Assembly (NCBI GenBank): GCA_026260175.1
Contig: JAKCWW010002618.1
Location: forward strand, 3,840 to 40,541
DNA length: 36,702 nt
Reading direction: 5' to 3'
DNA from: Reticulitermes lucifugus
Lineage: Eukaryota > Arthropoda > Insecta > Blattodea > Rhinotermitidae
Shown here: in pieces, positions 33,301 through 36,702 of the stretch
How the letters are laid out: each line of letters opens with the position of its first letter
How positions within the stretch are numbered: position 1 is the first letter of the stretch
The notes under the pieces: model-generated
What the model was told of the DNA's origin: nothing
What the model saw: the letters and a program-made list of their open reading frames with translations, nothing else
Database searches by the model: none
Program-made: the position numbers and the translations under genes

Positions 33301-36181
33301 CTGCTTTAGTATTGGATGCCCACAAATAGCCAAAAGTGTGGCATAATATGAATTGTTTTTCATTCAGTTATAGAAATGTTTGTTTCAACTGTTTTTCTGT
33401 TCAGTGAGTGTAAAGCAAACTGCCATTACAATTTTGTTACAGTTGTCTAAGTATGACTCCAAACTATGATTATGGGTTTCATTTATGATGAAGCCCCAGA
33501 ATTAAGTTTTATCTATTTTTCATGTATGCTTTTTCTTTTAGTTGAAGTGTAAAGTTTCATTGAAATTGGTTTTGTCCGGTATGTTTTTGGAGAAGCACGG
33601 TGGTTTGGATTGTATGAACTCTCGTTCTTCTCCTTCCTCCTCTTAATTAATTAATTAATTAATTAATTAATTACATGGTTAAGTCTGGAGAGTAAATGTG
33701 AATAAACAATGAAACTTGCTCCATCAGGTGAAGCTTCAGTCCAGCAAGGAACAGCTGATACTTTTCAAGAAACAGTGTGAAAATGCTGAGGATGGCCAAC
33801 AAACCCTCGAAGCGAAAGTGGAGGAACTGACAGTGCAGCTTGATTCCTGCCGTTCCCACTGCTCACAGCTGATGCAGGAGAAGGATTTGCTGCAGAAATC
33901 TCTTGATTCTGTTCGGAGTGAAAAAAATGCTTTGGACAAGAACAGAATGGAAATGAACGCAATTGTTAGTGCTTGGATACTGATATTTTGAACAATAAAA
34001 CAACTGAGATTCAACACAGAAAATAATAGGATTATAACGGTTAAGATGCTATTGCTTACAGTGTTACTTGTCCTTGTATATTATTTTGTGACTTTAAAGA
34101 GTCATTGGAACAGGACTTCAGAAAATACTACTTAAATCTATAGGTCCCTTAATAAAACCACTTAGCCATACATATGGACTGAGGTGACAGTGTATTCATC
34201 ACCTGACTTTGTTAACTTTCTCATAGTGAATGTATTTCTCAAACCCAGCAATTGAATGCGTTTAATTTATGGGCCATTGTTGTTTCCTTCTTTGCGCTTG
34301 TCTGTGTGTGCACATGTGTGTGTGTGTGTCATTCTTTGTTTTAGTTATACCCCCTTGGTTGACTCCAGGCAGAATTTTGAAACAATAAAGATTGCCATTA
34401 TAATGAAACAAGTACTACTCTTTAGCGAACTATATAGTTATGACAGGATGTTAGAATGGAATACTAAATCTGTAATTTGCACATTGTGTTTTGTCGAATA
34501 GTGGAGTTGAATGAATAATTCCATTGAGTTCTGCACGTTTCAGAACACGAGCACTTTTAAACCTGGAATTCGTTTCTGCAGATACCAGAAAGGAAATTAA
34601 AATGAAACTTGGCTTCTCACTCTATGGGAAAAGTAGACAGAGTGTTTTAGAATAAATGTTGAGGTGAATATTTAGACTTACAAAGAGGAAGTAAGAGAAT
34701 GATAGAGAAAATTACACATGAGGAATTCCATAATTTCTGTCAGTCACTTATTGTTATTAGTATGATTAAATCAAGAAGGATGACATCAGTATCGCATGTA
34801 GAAAATGATAAGTGCATGCAAATTATTGATGAGAATATCTTGGAGAGGTAAACATGTGGGAGACTTTGGCATGGATGGGCTGGTGATATTAAGAGGGATC
34901 TTTGAGAAATAGGTGGGAATGAGAATAGTGTTGAACTGGCTTGTAATAATGAAGCTTTATGTTTCATAAAAGTAGGGAGTTTCTTGAGCAGTTGAGTAAC
35001 TTTCAACTCTCCTGGAGGCGCTCTACCATGGAGTTAATTCATCTTTGAATAATCTGTAACCTATCCAAGGGATGCCTAATTCATATGATCCTCATATCCT
35101 GATGGTTAGCATGTTGTGTTACCATTATCAAAGAGCACTGTGTGCAGTGAGAGAGCAGCCACTGGGAAGTGAAAGAAGGAAACACAAGAATAACATTAAG
35201 GTGTATCTTAGGGAAGTAAGTCGTGACAGTGGGAGGTGGGTGTTGCTGGCTGAGGATCATGTCTAAAAACAGGCTTTACTAATAGTAGTGCTGAACCTTT
35301 GAGTTTTACTTCTAGAGAGTTAGTTTCATTTAGTTTAGTTCAGTTACTTGTTTATCAGAATATAAAATGAAAGAATTGCAGATTGAGTAAAGTGACTGCT
35401 CAGCTGTTGATATGTACATATGCTCTCTTTTACAGATTGAAGCTCTGAATGCTGATTATGATAAACTTCAAAAAGCAAATGCAAAATTACAGAAGGCCTC
35501 TGACAGTTTGGAAGATGAAAAAATGTTCTTGCAGAATGAACTCGACCGAATGGCTAAAGATGCAGAAATCAGGTATATGCAAGGAATGCGAATATTGGAA
35601 TAAAATGGTCACTTTTTGTACTGATATGCCACCATTAATGGTTTTTATGTATAGTGTACTGAAACACTGGAGACAACATTGGTCAGTTCATATACACAGT
35701 CTTGAAGATTGGTTACTCAGGTTAGTTACTGAAGTGAAGCTTTGGGTGCAGTTTGCCATAATTGGTGACTGGGACATGCCTATACAGGTGTAGGTGTAAT
35801 GAAGAAGGGTATATGTCACTTTCTTTTTAAATAACTCCATGAAGAGAAACAGACTAGGTATTACCCATATTCTTGAATTGAAACTTCGTAATGAAAGTGT
35901 GGCCTGTAAGCATATAAAGGCAGTAATTAAAACATGGAAGTAGTTTTACAACTCATGCATTTGTGTGCCACAGAAATGGTGTTCCTCTGCCGTATTGTAT
36001 TATGGTATATTAAATTACAGGGAGATGAATTTGAGAGCTGAGGAAGATAGGTGCAGCCGACTTAGGGAAGAACTGCTTACACTAAGAGAGGACATGAACA
36101 GAGCGTATCTGTCTCGTGATATGCTGGAACAACAAAAGATGGAGTCTGATGGTCTCATAGCTCAAATAGAGAAGAGTAAAG
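24151..36181 (+). CDS. CROCC: Rootletin gene, 5' part (10 exons, continues past the right edge)
   Basis: Rootletin forms parallel coiled-coil filaments that make the striated ciliary rootlet and help tether centrioles. Ten exons (24151-24351, 26091-26272, 26408-26573, 27345-27554, 29430-29576, 29934-30124, 31797-31908, 33728-33964, 35436-35572, 36021-36181) have AG acceptors and GT donors, and their phases join without a break into 576 codons plus one base counted from ATG 24166. The product is nearly all heptad-like, rich in E, K, Q and L, with a short Ser/Pro linker near codon 365. It is colinear with vertebrate rootletin as I remember it: LLNLWRDVV (LLLLWRQVV in human), TERDL, QVNAALRDQL, SLHKYQLQ and SRDMLEQQK occur in the right order and at similar spacing. 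Vertebrate rootletin is about 2,000 residues, so most of the protein lies outside the window. Start: ATG 24166 has A at -3 and G at +4, but the frame is open upstream to the acceptor at 24150, so a more upstream start is possible. Confidence 0.88.
24670..24870 (+). pseudogene. LINE reverse-transcriptase fragment in a rootletin intron
   Basis: One frame reads NSAELIQSESTAICSEIH, then SVWSKEELPQEWKESVIVPI, stop, KKCDKPDCFIY, stop, GI, stop, LLDI. This is the well-known N-terminal part of jockey/RTE/CR1-type reverse transcriptases (NKEELPxxWKESIIVPIYKKGD...NYRGISLL). Three stops in about 60 codons. Confidence 0.7.
25258..25370. repeat. 60-bp tandem duplication in a rootletin intron
   Basis: GGTGGGATGTGTACTTTGCA at 25258 is repeated 60 bases later as GGTGGAATGTGTATTGTGCA at 25318. 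The similarity continues through TGAAAATGAGA to about 25367. Two units are visible, diverged by several substitutions. Confidence 0.85.
26091..26272 (+). CDS. CROCC: Rootletin exon B
   Basis: Acceptor CTTGTTGCAG ends at 26090 and the donor GTAATA starts at 26273. The exon has 60 codons plus two bases (enters phase 0, leaves phase 2). It begins VLQYKQRCAELEGQM, matching human ILQYKKRCSELEQQL. A Thr/Ser/Pro-rich stretch (TVSAPPPSLEM) interrupts the helix before LDTALRRLDEERR, the counterpart of human LESALIRLEEEQQ. Confidence 0.88.
26408..26573 (+). CDS. CROCC: Rootletin exon C
   Basis: Acceptor TTTACCACAG ends at 26407 and the donor GTGCTA starts at 26574. The exon completes a split Lys codon (AA plus A) and leaves in phase 0. 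It encodes CEKIMQVNAALRDQLEES and later DLQKLTNDWEQLREEM, which parallel human AQVNAMLREQLDQA and DIRKVTNDWTRCRKEL. The upstream intron is only 135 bases, the shortest of the gene. An upstream in-frame ATG at 26346 lies in intron sequence and is not needed. Confidence 0.9.
27345..27554 (+). CDS. CROCC: Rootletin exon D (most conserved block)
   Basis: Acceptor TTTGTTCTAG ends at 27344 and the donor GTTAGC starts at 27555. The exon is 70 codons, phase 0 on both sides. It contains AFNDYYTMEHNRLLNLWRDV followed by VSVKRIFAEMKSATERDL. This is the diagnostic segment of the family; human has SFNAYFSNEHSRLLLLWRQV followed by VGFRRLVSEVKMFTERDL. It is the single best anchor for naming the gene. Confidence 0.93.
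27856..27876. repeat. (ATGC)n microsatellite
   Basis: Five ATGC units in the intron between exons D and E. Confidence 0.85.
28155..28285 (-). repeat. CGAAACGTCGG-related repeat in a rootletin intron
   Basis: GAGGTTCTTATGATAGTGAT, then GGTTACTGTCTTCTGG and GTAGTCTGGTAGAA on the + strand align with GAGGTTCTCATCGAGGTGAA, GGTTACGGTCTTCTGG and ATAGTTTGGTAGGA at 675-755. The GAAAC core itself has decayed here. Confidence 0.55.
29430..29576 (+). CDS. CROCC: Rootletin exon E
   Basis: Acceptor ATCGTTTCAG ends at 29429 and the donor GTTGGT starts at 29577. The exon is 49 codons, phase 0 on both sides, encoding a coiled coil that begins GRQQVQYEQEAADLKSQI and ends QHLLREIQNL. It has no in-frame ATG, so a simple open-frame search misses it. 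The support is codon-length frame, heptad pattern, splice sites and its place between two well-matched exons. Confidence 0.82.
29934..30124 (+). CDS. CROCC: Rootletin exon F
   Basis: Acceptor GAAACGTTACAG ends at 29933 and a consensus donor GTGAGT starts at 30125. The exon is 63 codons plus two bases (leaves phase 2). It encodes MQEEVELLQSALRDIAHAVI, the counterpart of human LQQTLRDLAQAVL, then leaves the helix into a polar, Pro-containing stretch (HLTPAGPLPQR) that leads into the Ser/Pro linker of the next exon. Confidence 0.88.
30960..31200. repeat. Probable interspersed repeat in a rootletin intron
   Basis: The minus-strand translation FHWTDFHEIWYWKLSQNLSR resembles a pseudo-peptide (HWTDFHEI-Y) that I remember from many arthropod genomes. 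No coding gene is likely. The repeat class is unknown. Confidence 0.3.
31797..31908 (+). CDS. CROCC: Rootletin exon G (Ser/Pro linker and SLHKYQLQ)
   Basis: Acceptor CTGTGTTCAG ends at 31796 and the donor GTTGGT starts at 31909. The first base completes an Arg codon (CG plus A); the exon leaves in phase 0. It reads SPKRAMRTPTSPAFAES, then VQASLHKYQLQIHELQ. Human rootletin has an equivalent Pro/Ser/Arg-rich break at this point, followed by IHSALHKRQLQVQDM. SPKR fits the full CDK site consensus S-P-x-K/R. Confidence 0.9.
33643..33673. repeat. (TTAA)n microsatellite
   Basis: About eight TTAA units ending 54 bases before rootletin exon H. The tract is self-complementary. Confidence 0.95.
33728..33964 (+). 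CDS. CROCC: Rootletin exon H
   Basis: Acceptor CTCCATCAG ends at 33727 and the donor GTTAGT starts at 33965. The exon is 79 codons, phase 0 on both sides, and continuously coiled coil: VKLQSSKEQLILFKKQ, then VEELTVQLDSCRSHCSQL and LLQKSLDSVRSEKNAL. Together with the next two exons it spans about the same number of residues (near 157) as human rootletin does between ALHKRQLQ and RDMLQAEK, so no exon seems to be missing here. Confidence 0.88.
34303..34329. repeat. Imperfect (TG)n microsatellite
   Basis: TGTGTGTGCACATGTGTGTG-type tract inside a rootletin intron. Confidence 0.85.
35120..35270 (+). pseudogene. LINE C-terminal remnant in a rootletin intron
   Basis: One frame reads CAVREQPLGSERRKHKNNIK, then VYLREVSRDSGRWVLLAEDH. 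It matches the block PLGRPRRRWEDNIKMDLREV and the following Asp/Trp-rich segment of LINE C-termini. Same orientation as the remnants at 14840 and 23080. Confidence 0.55.
35436..35572 (+). CDS. CROCC: Rootletin exon I
   Basis: Acceptor CTCTTTTACAG ends at 35435 and the donor GTATAT starts at 35573. The exon is 45 codons plus two bases (leaves phase 2). It encodes IEALNADYDKLQKANAKLQK and then EDEKMFLQNELDRMAKDAEI, an unbroken heptad pattern. An overlapping longer frame that starts at 35449 is out of frame with the gene. Confidence 0.88.
36021..36181 (+). CDS. CROCC: Rootletin exon J (last exon in the window)
   Basis: Acceptor TAAATTACAG ends at 36020 and the donor GTGTGG starts at 36182. One base completes a split Arg codon, 53 codons follow, and one G remains (leaves phase 1). 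The peptide LREELLTLREDMNRAYLSRD followed by MLEQQKMESDGLIAQIEKSK matches human [20 protein letters not shown] followed by MLQAEKAEVAEALTKAE. The next exon lies past the right edge, so the protein is truncated here by the window and not by a mutation. Confidence 0.88.
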
Positions 36182-36616
36182 GTGTGGTTATAATATAGCA
36201 GTTCCTGTACTTTTCTTGACCATGCTGTCCTTTTGGCCATGAATGAAGTTTGCTGAACTGCACAACGTTCTAAAAACCTGTAGGCATGAAAGAGGCACAG
36301 TGGGGTTATTTTCAAATATTAATCAATAATATGAAAATGTACAATGCTGAATTATGCTGCTACTATATTAAGAACTGTATGTTATACATTATTCTTTTCA
36401 TTATTCTCTTTTGCTTCACAAAGGACCTAAGCAAGGCATAATTGGTGGTGTTAGTCTGTGTTAAATGAGAAGGTAGTGTAAATGCTTCCATAACCAAGGT
36501 TATGTGGTATAGAATTCATATTAGCAATACATCTCAAGTATCTGGTTGTTATGGATGACATGATTTATTTGAGACATTTATTTATTTATTTATTATTTTT
36601 TTTCCCCCCTCTCTCC

Positions 36617-36702
36617 AATGGCTCAACAGCCCATTTTTAGGTGCCTAGGCCTCCTCATTTTGAGGTTTCATGATCACACACATTAGACACACCACACTCG
36701 GT
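36617..36702 (-). mobile_element. SINE family S1, 3' portion, cut by the right window edge
   Basis: TGGCTCAACAGCCCATTTTT, then GCCTAGGCCTCC, TTGAGGTTTCATGATC and ACACCACACTCGGT correspond in order to the 3' body of the S1 copies at 17144 and (inverted) at 1215-1310. The tRNA-like head would lie beyond 36702. It lies in the intron after rootletin exon J. Confidence 0.75.

Noticed and set aside
35449..35793. 114-codon frame overlapping rootletin exon I
   Set aside because: Out of frame with the gene and without coiled-coil pattern.
1..36702. CRISPR array, operon or prokaryotic defence system
   Set aside because: Introns, SINEs and microsatellites show a eukaryotic genome; no regularly spaced repeat array exists.

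Overview
Eukaryotic nuclear DNA, most likely from an insect. The coding sequence is split into short exons with GT-AG introns. The non-coding DNA is AT-rich and full of tRNA-derived SINEs, decayed non-LTR retrotransposons, a dead mariner and several short DNA transposons. The repeat mix suggests a polyneopteran such as a termite or cockroach, but that is an inference from remembered repeat families. I see nothing bacterial, organellar or viral.

Right part, about 24.1 kb to the end: the 5' part of one gene on the + strand, rootletin (CROCC in vertebrates, Root in Drosophila), the coiled-coil protein of the ciliary rootlet and centrosome linker. I delimit ten exons between 24151 and 36181. All join in a consistent reading frame and give 576 codons plus one base from the ATG at 24166. 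The protein is colinear with the N-terminal part of vertebrate rootletin, and the gene runs off the right edge. Its introns hold a reverse-transcriptase remnant, a LINE C-terminal remnant, a 60-bp tandem duplication and a SINE.

Left part, 1 to about 24 kb: no gene that I can name. It contains three tRNA-derived SINE families (called S1, S2 and S3 here), a Dong/R4-like LINE fragment inside TAA repeats, a mariner pseudogene, hAT-, piggyBac- and pogo-like short elements, and a dispersed family sharing a CGAAACGTCGG motif, one member of which forms a long foldback. Two possible upstream exons (3898-4068 and 21937-22029) have good splice sites and compatible phase but no homology support.

Two window-wide patterns stand out. 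CpG dinucleotides are common left of about 24 kb and scarce to the right, as expected if the rootletin gene body is germline-methylated. Both window ends lie inside S1 SINE copies, which suggests that this is a contig broken at repeats.
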